NCBI RefSeq assembly: GCF_034039665.1
Contig: NZ_CP120131.1
Span: 426,206 to 490,205, forward strand
Length of the DNA: 64,000 bases
Direction of reading: 5' to 3'
Origin: Mammaliicoccus sp. Dog046
GTDB lineage: Bacteria; Bacillota; Bacilli; Staphylococcales; Staphylococcaceae
Below, piece after piece: positions 7,531 through 15,712 of this stretch (position 1 is the stretch's first letter; each line of letters opens with the position of its first letter). A model generated the notes under the pieces. The model saw only the letters and a program-made list of their open reading frames with translations, was not told where the DNA came from and did no database searches. The translations under genes were made by a program, and so were the position numbers.

Positions 7531-7618
7531 TTTTATGCGCATGCTTTCCACGGGCATGTTCTCAGCCTGTAGTCTTCGAATCATGCTTATCCCGCAGGAG
7601 TCAGCGCGAAAAAATGCT
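7531..7618. repeat. Intergenic repeat element (ATGCGCATGCTTTCC type)
   Basis: An 88-bp element begins ATGCGCATGCTTTCCACGGG and ends CCCGCAGGAGTCAGCGCG, with short internal inverted repeats (GCATG, CCCGCAGG). Partial copies occur at 5784-5822 and from 35352. It fills the 336-bp gap between the SDR and SunI-like genes; the reading frame that crosses it is not a gene. The rest of the gap (7619-7715) shows nothing. Confidence 0.6.
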
Positions 7619-7715
7619 GAACATTGCAAGTGGGGATTGACATGCAACATTGAACAAAGAATATAAAATGATAATTTAGATACTGAGTAAATCTATTTAT
7701 AATAAGTTAAAAAAG

Positions 7716-7744
7716 AAGGGTAGAGACGTTGTCTCTACCCTTTT
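7716..7744. terminator. Terminator after the SunI-like gene
   Basis: The stem AAGGGTAGAGAC / GTCTCTACCCTT has a 3-nt loop; T-rich on both strands. Confidence 0.88.
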
Positions 7745-7766
7745 AATAATTAAATGTGATAAGTTA

Positions 7767-8033
7767 TTAAGCTTCTTTCGTGAGCTCGTTATAAATCTTC
7801 TTATCAGCATGAGTATATATAATGTATTCTTTTTCATCTGTTTTAATAATTACACGATTTGTTTTACCGAAAGTTGATCCAATACGTACTACATGATCTT
7901 GATCTTCCTTGGATAAAGCATGAATCTCTTGATCTTCTTTAACTTCTTTAATGTCGTTGTTTGGAATTGTAATATCAGCAACTCTCCATTGAATATGAAC
8001 TTGATTATTATCTTTCGAAACTCTCATTGCCAT
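7767..8033 (-). CDS. SunI/YnzG-like small protein
   Basis: This 88-residue soluble beta-rich protein ([20 protein letters not shown]...) resembles staphylococcal proteins annotated as SunI/YnzG family, a bacterial PH-like fold. SunI itself is the sublancin immunity protein, but there is no membrane helix and no bacteriocin gene here, so immunity should not be assumed. A longer frame continues upstream to 8075; the start at 8033 is chosen because AAAGGATG lies 8 bp before it. Monocistronic with its own terminator. Confidence 0.65.
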   Translation of the reverse strand: MAMRVSKDNNQVHIQWRVADITIPNNDIKEVKEDQEIHALSKEDQDHVVRIGSTFGKTNRVIIKTDEKEYIIYTHADKKIYNELTKEA

Positions 8034-8226
8034 AATTAACACATCCTTTTGTTTGATGTGTATATCATAACGCACTTTGTATCCGTTTTCAATAGATTTT
8101 AAGAAAAATGTGTTATCTTTTTTAATTAATGTGTCATACTAATCGTATAAGTATTTTTATGCAATATAGTGAATAACTATTTACAAGTGAACAAAAGTAT
8201 TGTAATATTATCATTAATAAATGAAT

Positions 8227-8265
8227 AAGGAGCTGGTTTCATTGGGACGAAGTTATCTATGTTAA
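8227..8265 (+). promoter_or_regulatory. argF ribosome site and seven-codon overlapping leader
   Basis: AAGGAG (8227-8232) lies 26 bp from the argF ATG at 8259, too far for it. It is correctly spaced for TTG at 8242, which opens MGRSYLC with its TAA (8263-8265) overlapping the argF ATG, or for an in-frame ATT at 8241. Either translational coupling or a rare start codon is implied. Confidence 0.5.
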
Positions 8266-9260
8266 AGGAATTAAATAAGACGAGTTTTTTAAAAGAAATT
8301 GATTTTTCAAAAGCAGAATTTGAAACGCTTATTGATTTAGCAGCAGAATTGAAATTCAAAGAAAAGCATCAAATCCCACATCGTTATTTAAATGGGAAAC
8401 ATATTGCTTTATTATTCGAAAAGCAGTCTACGAGAACACGTTCAGCTTTCACTGTGGCAGCTACGAAAATGGGTGCAAGTGTTTCATACTTAGGTAAAGA
8501 TGATTTGCAATTAGGCAAGAAGGAATCAGTAGAAGATACAGCAATTGTATTGGGATCTATGTTTGATGGTATTGCTTTTAGAGGTTTTGAACAGAAGACT
8601 GTTGAAGACTTAGCGAAATACTCAAATGTTCCAGTTTGGAATGGATTGACGAATGAATGGCATCCTACCCAAATGTTAGCTGATTTCCTAACAATTAAAG
8701 AATATTTTGGTACGTACGAAGGCAAAACTGTAACGTTCATAGGTGATGGTCGTAACAATGTTGCGAATTCATTACTTGTAACAAGTGCGATTCTAGGTGT
8801 AGATGTTCATATTGTGGCACCTAAAGAACTTCAACCAGATTTGGAAATTCAATCGTTAGCACATTCATTAAGTGAGGACTCTAGAAGTGAAGTGTTAATC
8901 ACTGATAATATTCAAGAGGGTGTATACGGAAGTGATGTTATATACACTGACGTATGGTGTTCAATGGGTGAAGAAGATCAATTAGATACACGTTTTAATA
9001 TACTAAGAGACTATCAAGTCAATCAGAATCTAATGAATTTAACAGGTAAAAATGATACGTTATTTTTACATTGCTTACCAGCTATTCATGATTTAAATAC
9101 AGAAATGGGTGCATTATGTTTTGAAAAATTTGGTGTAACTTGTATGGAAGTTACTGATGATGTATTCAGAGCAGATTATTCAAGAGTATTTGAGCAAGCA
9201 GCAAATCGTATGCACACAATCAAAGCATTATTAGCTACTACATGTGGCAATTTATATTAA
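8259..9260 (+). CDS. argF: Ornithine carbamoyltransferase
   Basis: This 333-residue cytoplasmic enzyme converts ornithine and carbamoyl phosphate to citrulline, or the reverse in arginine catabolism. The carbamoyl-phosphate motif STRTR (57-61), HPTQ (135-138), the ornithine-loop SMGEE and HCLPA are all present, and the length is typical. It stands alone, without arcA/arcC or argGH neighbours, so anabolic or catabolic use cannot be decided. The start is unusual: the ATG has no ribosome site of its own. A weak ARG-box-like stretch (TGAATAACTATTTA, 8170-8183) lies upstream. Followed by a composite terminator. Confidence 0.93.
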   Translation: MLKELNKTSFLKEIDFSKAEFETLIDLAAELKFKEKHQIPHRYLNGKHIALLFEKQSTRTRSAFTVAATKMGASVSYLGKDDLQLGKKESVEDTAIVLGSMFDGIAFRGFEQKTVEDLAKYSNVPVWNGLTNEWHPTQMLADFLTIKEYFGTYEGKTVTFIGDGRNNVANSLLVTSAILGVDVHIVAPKELQPDLEIQSLAHSLSEDSRSEVLITDNIQEGVYGSDVIYTDVWCSMGEEDQLDTRFNILRDYQVNQNLMNLTGKNDTLFLHCLPAIHDLNTEMGALCFEKFGVTCMEVTDDVFRADYSRVFEQAANRMHTIKALLATTCGNLY

Positions 9261-9261
9261 A

Positions 9262-9430
9262 AAATGAGGCTGGGACATAATACAATGTCTCAGCCTCATC
9301 TAATATATTGGCAGTAGATGTCTGAGTTGAAAATGCGCTTTTATCAAGCTTTTTTCAACTCTAGTCATCCTTGCCAGGGCGGGACTACGAAATCTTTTTT
9401 AAGTAAATTAGATTTCTGTCCCGCTCCCTT
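9262..9430. terminator. Composite three-hairpin intergenic element
   Basis: First hairpin 9266-9299 (GAGGCTGGGACAT / ATGTCTCAGCCTC) ends argF. The middle, 9310-9376, can pair TGGCA with TGCCA and AGTTGAAAA with TTTTTCAACT. The last (9378-9429, GCGGGACTACGAAATC / GATTTCTGTCCCGC) ends the convergent rarD. The outer hairpins recur in inverted order at 12985-13105. Confidence 0.85.
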
Positions 9431-9436
9431 TTATGT

Positions 9437-10342
9437 TTAGTTTTTAATTAATTTTTTACGATTACGACTAAGCTCTAAATATTTAGAGTAACTATAAATA
9501 ATGATGCCCGCCCAAATCAGAATAAATGTAATTAATTGATCTATATCAAAATGTTCATTAAGTAAGAATATACCGATAAAGAACATAATTGTTGGTCCAA
9601 TATATTGTAGGAATCCTGTAAGGGAAAGTGGGATTCTTCTAGCACCAGCACTAAATAAGATTAGTGGAATTGCTGTTACAGCACCAGAAAGTAATAGCCA
9701 TCCGCTTGCTGCATTGACACCAAATGTCACAGCATCTATTTGTGATAAATAGTAAATATAAATCAGTGCTGCTGGTAAAGTTACGATACATTCAATTGTA
9801 ATACTACTGAAAGCATCAATATCCACAACTTTCTTGATTAAGCCGTATAAAGCGAAAGAAGTTGCTAAAATAATAGAAACATACGGGAATTCACCAACTT
9901 GGAACGTCATATAAATGACGCCGATGAATGCAAGTAAGATTGCCAACCATTGCGCTTTAGAAAAACGTTCACCAAGAAATATGAACGCTAATAATATACT
10001 CATCAATGGATTAATATAATAACCTAAGCTCGCTTGTAATACATGGTGGTTATTCACCGCCCATATAAAAGTACCCCAGTTAATTGTAATGATATATCCG
10101 GCAGCTATGATCGCAAATAGCATTTTTTTGTTTTTAAATAGTTTAATAGTTGCGCGTTTGAACATTGTTAGTTGCTTTGTAAATATGAGTAATAACACCA
10201 TAAATACTGCTGACCAAAGAATACGGTGAGCAAGAATTTCGAATGGGCCGATTTTATCGACGATGTTCCAATAAATAGGAAGCACACCCCATATTACATA
10301 GGCTAGGGCTGCATAGATGATGCCTTTTTTAGTTTCTGACAT
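9437..10342 (-). CDS. rarD: RarD protein, EamA/DMT superfamily transporter
   Basis: This 301-residue inner-membrane protein has ten predicted helices in two EamA repeats. It shows the RarD features: an N-terminal KGIIYAALAYVIWGVLPIYW, then HRILWSAVFM and the ASLGYYINPL segment before helix 5. RarD members are called chloramphenicol-sensitivity proteins, but the physiological substrate is unknown. It starts 3 bp after the hutG stop, so the two genes are probably co-transcribed. Confidence 0.88.
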   Translation of the reverse strand: MSETKKGIIYAALAYVIWGVLPIYWNIVDKIGPFEILAHRILWSAVFMVLLLIFTKQLTMFKRATIKLFKNKKMLFAIIAAGYIITINWGTFIWAVNNHHVLQASLGYYINPLMSILLAFIFLGERFSKAQWLAILLAFIGVIYMTFQVGEFPYVSIILATSFALYGLIKKVVDIDAFSSITIECIVTLPAALIYIYYLSQIDAVTFGVNAASGWLLLSGAVTAIPLILFSAGARRIPLSLTGFLQYIGPTIMFFIGIFLLNEHFDIDQLITFILIWAGIIIYSYSKYLELSRNRKKLIKN

Positions 10343-10345
10343 GAA

Positions 10346-11335
10346 TTAAGACTCCCATTGTGCTTGAATAACTTCTGCTTGGTCATGATAAATATTTGAT
10401 GCAATATTTGCCAGAAGCCTTGATGTACGATTATCAATATCGAATCTTGGCGATAACTCAGCAATACTAATACTCGCACTTTTATTTGAATTTGTTACTA
10501 GTTGCAAAATTGTATGAACAATTTGTGGCTGTAATCCCATAATACATGGTGCGCTGACAGCCGGCGCATAACTTACATCTATAGAGTCTGTACATAAAGT
10601 GATAAGAATTTCATCATAACCTTCAATGAAAGAATTGATAGAAGTAATTGTTTCTATAGATAAGTGGCTTCTTAATTCGTTCTCAAATATGTATTGAACG
10701 CCATATTCATCAGCTCTTTCAAAAAGCGCTTTTGTATTCCCATTTTTTTGAATACCAAGAACAAAATAGCCGACTTGATCATCTGAATCTAAAATTTGTT
10801 TGAACATTGTTCCAGAAGATGACTGCTCATCATAGTCTCTCATATCAAAATGCGCATCTATATTGATGATGCCGATTTTTTTATCTTTGTTTGCGCGTCT
10901 AACACCTAAGTAATGACCATATAATACTTCGTGACCACCACCTATAATAACAGTGAATTGATTGTGAGATAAAATTTGAGATACTTTTTCTCCTAATTCT
11001 TCTTGGGCATCTTCCATTTTAGTTTTATGGCAAATAACATTCCCGTAATCTGTTAAATGTAAGTATTCATTATGAATAGGTAATGGACTTAATGATTTTC
11101 TGAAATGCTTTGGACCATCTACAGCACCCGTTCGCCCTTTATTCCTAGATACACCTTCATCACATTCAAAACCTATAAGCGCCATATTGATTTGATGTTC
11201 AAATTCTTTTTTTGGCTGAATATCTTGTTTTTCCATATTAATGGTTTCAACGATTTGGTGAAATCTAAATGCAGAACGTAATGAATCACTATCAGTTCTA
11301 CCTGTCCATTCTTCTTTTTTTACATCACTATACAC
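10346..11335 (-). CDS. hutG: Formimidoylglutamase (ureohydrolase family)
   Basis: This 329-residue manganese enzyme of the arginase superfamily probably hydrolyses N-formimidoyl-glutamate to glutamate and formamide. Metal-site motifs are intact: GGGHEVLYG, DAHFD (with DMRDYDEQSSSGTMF) and CTDSIDVSYAPAVSAPC. The AP-VSAP signature separates HutG from arginase and agmatinase. Start is GTG 11335 with GGGGAGG 6 bp upstream. No hutH, hutU or hutI lies in the window, so the histidine pathway must be completed elsewhere or the enzyme acts on another guanidino or formimino compound. Confidence 0.82.
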   Translation of the reverse strand: MYSDVKKEEWTGRTDSDSLRSAFRFHQIVETINMEKQDIQPKKEFEHQINMALIGFECDEGVSRNKGRTGAVDGPKHFRKSLSPLPIHNEYLHLTDYGNVICHKTKMEDAQEELGEKVSQILSHNQFTVIIGGGHEVLYGHYLGVRRANKDKKIGIINIDAHFDMRDYDEQSSSGTMFKQILDSDDQVGYFVLGIQKNGNTKALFERADEYGVQYIFENELRSHLSIETITSINSFIEGYDEILITLCTDSIDVSYAPAVSAPCIMGLQPQIVHTILQLVTNSNKSASISIAELSPRFDIDNRTSRLLANIASNIYHDQAEVIQAQWES

Positions 11336-11493
11336 AATAAATACCTCCCCAATCTTACAATTATTTTTACTAATGCTAGTTTATCATGTATGATATTCTT
11401 ATGTTTTACTATATGCTTAATTATTTTACAAGAAAGAAGTGTCTTCTAATGAATAGGAAGAAAGATAAAGCAAAAAGGCCAAGGAGTGATTCA

Positions 11494-12213
11494 ATGAAAT
11501 GGATTTATGGTCTCTTAATAGTTTGCTTATTATTTCTAGTTGCATGTGACAATCAAACTTCTAAGAATAATGAATCGAGTAACAAAGAAAAGTCTCCAGA
11601 GACGAAAACAACCGATAAAAAAACGACGGAAGTAAATAAACACGAAGATAAAAAAACGACAGAGCAACAAACAACTGAGGAACAAACAGAACAACAATCT
11701 ACTGAAGAAAAGAATACTTCAAACAATGAACAACAATCAACAGAGGAAGAAATACCTGTTGAGGAGAATGTGAATGGTGTGAAACCGAATCATCGTACCG
11801 ATACGAATGATATAGACACAGAAACATATTCGAAAGCAAGAAATTGTCTATTGAATGAAGGCGATTCTCAAGCTGAGTGTGATCGTTTAGAAAGTACAGT
11901 TGAATTTACGAGAGCTTGGCAAAATTTAACGAACGATGGCTATTTATGTAATGATCATGGCTGTAGCATTCCAAAGCATAATCAACAACAAGAACAACCA
12001 CAGCAAGGTACACATCATGAACAAAGTAACGAACAAACGCTCCCACAAGATAACCAAGGCAATCAAAGTAACCAAGAAGGCCAGGGTAATCAAAGTCATT
12101 CAAATACGACGAATTACAATGAACATGTGAAAGAGCAACCATCTGATAATTCTAATGAATCAAGCAATGAAAATCAAAGTACACAAGAAAATTTCAATAA
12201 AGAAGCAAGTTAA
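11494..12213 (+). CDS. Low-complexity surface lipoprotein, function unknown
   Basis: This 239-residue predicted lipoprotein has a signal helix ending in the lipobox LVAC with Cys18. Next comes a long Lys/Glu/Thr/Gln-rich linker (about 20-90). A compact conserved-looking block (about 92-165: NVNGVKPNHRTD..., ARNCLLNEGDSQAECDRLES, GYLCNDHGCSIPK) contains four cysteines. The tail is Gln/Asn/Ser rich. The start at 11494 has AAGGAG 8 bp upstream; further in-frame ATGs upstream (11450) lack a good site. The cysteine block could be disulphide bonded or bind metal. Family not recognised. Confidence 0.75.
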   Translation: MKWIYGLLIVCLLFLVACDNQTSKNNESSNKEKSPETKTTDKKTTEVNKHEDKKTTEQQTTEEQTEQQSTEEKNTSNNEQQSTEEEIPVEENVNGVKPNHRTDTNDIDTETYSKARNCLLNEGDSQAECDRLESTVEFTRAWQNLTNDGYLCNDHGCSIPKHNQQQEQPQQGTHHEQSNEQTLPQDNQGNQSNQEGQGNQSHSNTTNYNEHVKEQPSDNSNESSNENQSTQENFNKEAS

Positions 12214-12215
12214 CT

Positions 12216-12250
12216 AAAAAAGCGTTCGTCTGGGGAGACGAACGCTTTTT
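12216..12250 (+). terminator. Terminator after the lipoprotein gene
   Basis: The stem AGCGTTCGTCT / AGACGAACGCT has a GGGG loop and a T run. The 239 bp that follow to the next gene are AT rich and show no other structure. Confidence 0.9.
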
Positions 12251-12489
12251 AGTGTGAAATAAGGGGGTTATTTCAACAATAGTATAGGGTTATGTTTAAT
12301 ATGACTTACAATTACAGTTTAACAGGGTTTATATACAAATCAATACATTTGTGATTTTTTTCACAATTTTGTCATCTAAAACTCATTTCTGTGATAATAA
12401 TCACTACAAAGTCACAAAGTGTTCGTATACTTGTTCGCGTTATTATGATAAAATATTGATAAGAAAATAAGAAATGAGGACAATTTAAT

Positions 12490-12981
12490 ATGACAGGTAA
12501 AACACATCTCGCTTGCGGTATATTCATCGGGTCATCATTAAGTATTTATTATGCGGAAGATGTATTTACATCTTTCACCATTGTTAGTTTATGTGGCGTA
12601 TCAAGTTTAGTACCTGATATTTGTCATTTTAAAAGTAGAATAGGAAAGAAGTTGTTTCCTATTAGTTTCATTATAAGAATGATATTTGGACATCGAACAT
12701 TTACGCATTCTTTGTTATTTTTATTTCTTATCTTTTGGGGATTAAATGCAATTAATGCACCAGAACCTTACTTAGTTTCAATATTATCTGGTATGCTTTC
12801 TCATATTGTTTTAGATATGTTAACGCCAAGAGGTGTGAAGTTGTTTTATCCAATAAATGCATCTATTAAACTTCCTTTTGTATTTAAAACAGGAGGGGCA
12901 GTGGATTTAAGTCTATCTTCTACGTTTACAATAGTAACGATAATATTGTGGTGGAAAGATATTTATCGCTTGTTTATATAA
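12490..12981 (+). CDS. Membrane-bound metal-dependent hydrolase, YdjM/DUF457 family
   Basis: This 163-residue protein begins MTGKTHLACG, the family signature with its first histidine. It also has SLVPDICHFKSRIGKK, FGHRTFTHSLLFL and HIVLDMLTPRGV, the set of His/Asp motifs of the YdjM/LexA-regulated DUF457 group, among four or five membrane segments. The biochemical activity of the family is poorly known; a membrane phospholipase-like hydrolysis has been suggested. Monocistronic; GAGG precedes the ATG. Confidence 0.85.
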   Translation: MTGKTHLACGIFIGSSLSIYYAEDVFTSFTIVSLCGVSSLVPDICHFKSRIGKKLFPISFIIRMIFGHRTFTHSLLFLFLIFWGLNAINAPEPYLVSILSGMLSHIVLDMLTPRGVKLFYPINASIKLPFVFKTGGAVDLSLSSTFTIVTIILWWKDIYRLFI

Positions 12982-12984
12982 GAA

Positions 12985-13105
12985 AAAGGGAGCGGGACAG
13001 AAATCTAATTTATATAAAAAAGATTTTGTAGTCCCGCTAAGTCATCTACTGCCAAGATATTAAAAGAGGCTGAGACATTAAATTATGTCCCAGCCTCATT
13101 CTAAT
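12985..13105. terminator. Composite terminator element, inverted copy of 9262-9430
   Basis: AGGGAGCGGGACAGAAATC / GATTTTGTAGTCCCGC forms the first hairpin and GAGGCTGAGACAT / ATGTCCCAGCCTC the second, joined by a shortened version of the middle (CATCTACTGCCA). It serves the convergent YdjM-like gene and the small gene at 13120. Confidence 0.85.
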
Positions 13106-13119
13106 ATAAGTTAACGAAA

Positions 13120-13272
13120 TTATTTTCCGAATTTACCTTTTAAGTCTTCGCCTTTTTCTTTAGCGAAATCTTTACCTTTTTCTGTGTACTCATCTTTGTT
13201 CTCGTTTAAATGATCTTTACCTTTTTCTACTGCTTGATCTTTTGCATCGTTAAATTTGTCTCCTAAACTCAT
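13120..13272 (-). CDS. Small hydrophilic stress protein (50 aa)
   Basis: MSLGDKFNDAKDQAVEKGKD... is a 50-residue, very Lys/Glu/Asp-rich protein with repeating EKGKD segments, without Cys or membrane helix. It resembles the CsbD or LEA-like small stress proteins but is not a clear family match. The ATG at 13272 follows GGAGGATTTTATT. A SigB-type promoter lies upstream, supporting a general stress role. It is real despite its size: ribosome site, promoter and terminator all fit. Confidence 0.78.
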   Translation of the reverse strand: MSLGDKFNDAKDQAVEKGKDHLNENKDEYTEKGKDFAKEKGEDLKGKFGK

Positions 13273-13341
13273 AATAAAATCCTCCTTGGCCTATTATATA
13301 TAGGAATATTTTTTGTGTTTAGAATCAACACATTTATATAT

Positions 13342-13366
13342 ATACCCAGTAAAACATAAATTAATC
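13342..13366 (-). promoter_or_regulatory. SigB-type promoter of the 50-aa stress gene
   Basis: On the minus strand GATTAA (13361-13366), 13 bp, GGGTAT (13342-13347). One mismatch to the GTTTAA/GGGTAT consensus. Confidence 0.65.
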
Positions 13367-13455
13367 ATTTTAATTTTAATTTTTTTGTGATATTTTTAGA
13401 CAAATCATTCTAAAGTCGTATAATGATAATGAGTCAAATTTTCGGAGGTATTATA

Positions 13456-14643
13456 ATGCTAGATGAATCAGTATTAAAACAACATGGTCAAGAACACTTT
13501 TTAGAGTATACAAAAGTAATGAGTCAAAGCGAAAAAGAGCAATTAGAATCAGATATTAATCGATTAGAATTAGATGAAGTTAATCGTTTATATGAAGATG
13601 TTTATGTAAATAGAAAAGAAATTGAAATTGCTGATGATATTAAGCAAGTTCAATTTGATATTAAAGATCAATTTTCTGAAGAACAATTGAAGTCATATAG
13701 ATCTTTAGGTATTAAAGCAATAAAAGATGGTAAATTCGCTGTGTTATTAATGGCTGGTGGACAAGGTACACGTTTAGGTCATCAAGGTCCAAAAGGAACA
13801 TTCTCATTTAATGATAAAAGTTTATTTGAGAGACAAGCAGAACAACTTCGTCATTTAGTGAATGAAATTGGAACACCAATTCATTGGTATATCATGACAA
13901 GTGATGTGAATCATAAAGATACGTTAGCATTCTTTATTGAAAATAATTATTTTGAATATGATGAACAATACATACACTTCTTCAAACAAGACCATATTGT
14001 ATCTTTAACGACAGATGGTCGATTGATTTTAGATGTGAATAAGAGAATTATGCAAACACCAAATGGGAACGGTGGTGTGTTTAAATCACTTGAAAAAACA
14101 AAGCTATTAGCTGAGATGAAAGAACATGGTGTATCTTTCTTATTCTTAAACAATATCGATAACGCTTTAGTTAAAGTATTAGATCCTGAGTTCGTTGGTT
14201 ATACTATAGAACAAAATAGTGATGTGACGACTAAATCAATACAAGCATTTGAAGATGAAAAAGTAGGACGTCTTGTTTCAGTTGATGGTAAAAAACGCGT
14301 GCTTGAATATTCAGAGCTATCTGCGGATGATGTAAATAAATTTGAGAATGCTAATATCGGTATTCATGTATTCAAAGTTGATTTTCTAATTGAATCAGCT
14401 TCAAAAGCATTGCCTTATCATTTAGCTATAAAGAATTTAAAACAATTAGATGAAGATTTTAGCGTTGTAGAAAAAGAATCTTTAAAATTCGAGTTATTCT
14501 ACTTTGATATTTTCCAATATGCAAACTCGTTTGCTACACTTCAAGTGAACAGAGCTAAAGAATTTAGTCCTCTTAAAAATAAAGAAGGTAAAGATAGTAT
14601 TGAAACTGCTCAAAAGGATTTAGAAATTAATCAACTTTTATAA
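13456..14643 (+). CDS. UDPGP-type 1 nucleotidyltransferase (UDP-sugar pyrophosphorylase)
   Basis: This 395-residue enzyme is of the eukaryote-like UDPGP family (AGX1-type), which makes UDP-sugars from UTP and a sugar 1-phosphate. The nucleotide motif LMAGGQGTRLG is followed by HQGPKG; PNGNGGVFKSL is the uridine/sugar-binding block and NNIDNALVKVLDP the metal region. It starts at 13456 behind TCGGAGG; a longer frame from 13423 lacks a ribosome site. Likely substrate is GlcNAc-1-P or a related hexose phosphate, but this cannot be fixed. It is 13 bp before the haemolysin III gene. Confidence 0.85.
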   Translation: MLDESVLKQHGQEHFLEYTKVMSQSEKEQLESDINRLELDEVNRLYEDVYVNRKEIEIADDIKQVQFDIKDQFSEEQLKSYRSLGIKAIKDGKFAVLLMAGGQGTRLGHQGPKGTFSFNDKSLFERQAEQLRHLVNEIGTPIHWYIMTSDVNHKDTLAFFIENNYFEYDEQYIHFFKQDHIVSLTTDGRLILDVNKRIMQTPNGNGGVFKSLEKTKLLAEMKEHGVSFLFLNNIDNALVKVLDPEFVGYTIEQNSDVTTKSIQAFEDEKVGRLVSVDGKKRVLEYSELSADDVNKFENANIGIHVFKVDFLIESASKALPYHLAIKNLKQLDEDFSVVEKESLKFELFYFDIFQYANSFATLQVNRAKEFSPLKNKEGKDSIETAQKDLEINQLL

Positions 14644-14656
14644 AAGAGGTCATGTA

Positions 14657-15355
14657 ATGAATCAAATAAACGATACACAGGCACATCAAAGTAAAGAAGG
14701 AAAAGTAAAAGAAACTTTCAAAGATATTATGCCGCTATCATTCGGAGAAGAAGTAGGTAATGCGATTTCTCATGGGGTACCTGCATTTTTACTTTTATTT
14801 TTCTTACCGTACGCATCTGTAGTGAGCTACATCCATGATGGGACACTTAAATCAACGAGTGTATCTATTTATATTATTAGCATCATGCTGATGTTTTTAT
14901 CATCAGCGGTTTATCATTCGATGTCATCATCATCACCACAGAAATATATTATGAGAATCATTGATCATAGTATGATTTATATTGCAATTTGTGGTACAAC
15001 AACGCCTATCGCATTGGTACTTGTAGGTGGGTGGTATGGTTGGCTAATTATGGCTGTCCAATGGGGCATTACGATTTGGGGAATTATTTACAAATCTACT
15101 GCTAAAAATGTAAATCATAAATTGAGTTTAGCAATGTATCTTATTATGGGGTGGATGGGCGTTCTTATTTTACCAGCTATCATTCATAAAACTTCACTCA
15201 TATTTATGTTGTTTATATTATTTGGTGGACTGAGCTATACGATTGGAGCATGGTTCTATGCTCAAAAAAACAGAAAGTATTTTCATATGATTTGGCACTT
15301 CTTTATCGTTATAGCGTCTGTTTTCCACTTTATTGCTATTATGTACTTCATGTAG
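14657..15355 (+). CDS. Haemolysin III family membrane protein (TrhA/PAQR)
   Basis: This 232-residue protein has seven membrane helices with the PAQR-like metal motifs: GNAISHGVPA near the N-terminus, SSAVYHSMSSS and IIDHSMIYIAICGTTTP in the middle, and HMIWHFFIVIASVFHFIAI at the C-terminus. Members such as TrhA affect membrane fluidity; haemolysis is a historical label. AGAGGTCATGTA precedes the ATG. In operon with the UDPGP gene and a small membrane protein. Confidence 0.9.
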   Translation: MNQINDTQAHQSKEGKVKETFKDIMPLSFGEEVGNAISHGVPAFLLLFFLPYASVVSYIHDGTLKSTSVSIYIISIMLMFLSSAVYHSMSSSSPQKYIMRIIDHSMIYIAICGTTTPIALVLVGGWYGWLIMAVQWGITIWGIIYKSTAKNVNHKLSLAMYLIMGWMGVLILPAIIHKTSLIFMLFILFGGLSYTIGAWFYAQKNRKYFHMIWHFFIVIASVFHFIAIMYFM

Positions 15356-15365
15356 GAGGTAAATA

Positions 15366-15608
15366 ATGAATTATCGTTTATATTACATTGTGCTAACTGT
15401 CATTCTATTGATACAGATGTATTTCTTTTATTACTTTGTATTTGGTGATGGTCAACAAATTGGGCTTCAGTTTATGGGCTATATTTCATTAATTTTTGGA
15501 CTCTGCATTGCATATGGGCTAATTTTATTAGTAAGACATCAAAGAAGACACAATCAGCAAACATTTAATGCACATATTAAAAAAGGCGAGAAAAGAAAAT
15601 TAAAATAA
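15366..15608 (+). CDS. Small two-helix membrane protein, unknown
   Basis: This 80-residue protein has two hydrophobic helices (about residues 5-27 and 34-58) and a strongly basic tail (RHQRRHNQQ...KKGEKRKLK), so the tail is expected in the cytoplasm. The ATG follows AGGAGG at 6 bp and lies 10 bp after the haemolysin III gene; co-transcription is likely. No family recognised. Confidence 0.75.
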   Translation: MNYRLYYIVLTVILLIQMYFFYYFVFGDGQQIGLQFMGYISLIFGLCIAYGLILLVRHQRRHNQQTFNAHIKKGEKRKLK

Positions 15609-15610
15609 TA

Positions 15611-15657
15611 AAAAAGAATCATCAACGAGGAAATGTGTGCGTTGATGGTTCTTTTTG
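15611..15657 (+). terminator. Terminator of the UDPGP operon
   Basis: The arms GAATCATCAACG and CGTTGATGGTTC pair around a 16-nt loop, followed by TTTTTG. Confidence 0.82.
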
Positions 15658-15712
15658 TTCGTTAAACATGTAAAATGTATTTAAGTCATTTAATAAAAAG
15701 GGGATATCTGCG

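Noticed and set aside
7444..7650. Minus-strand 68-codon frame
   Set aside because: It is the translated intergenic repeat element at 7531-7618; no ribosome site and no conservation expected.
11906..12142. Overlapping frames on both strands inside the lipoprotein gene
   Set aside because: Shadows of the low-complexity Gln/Asn-rich sequence.
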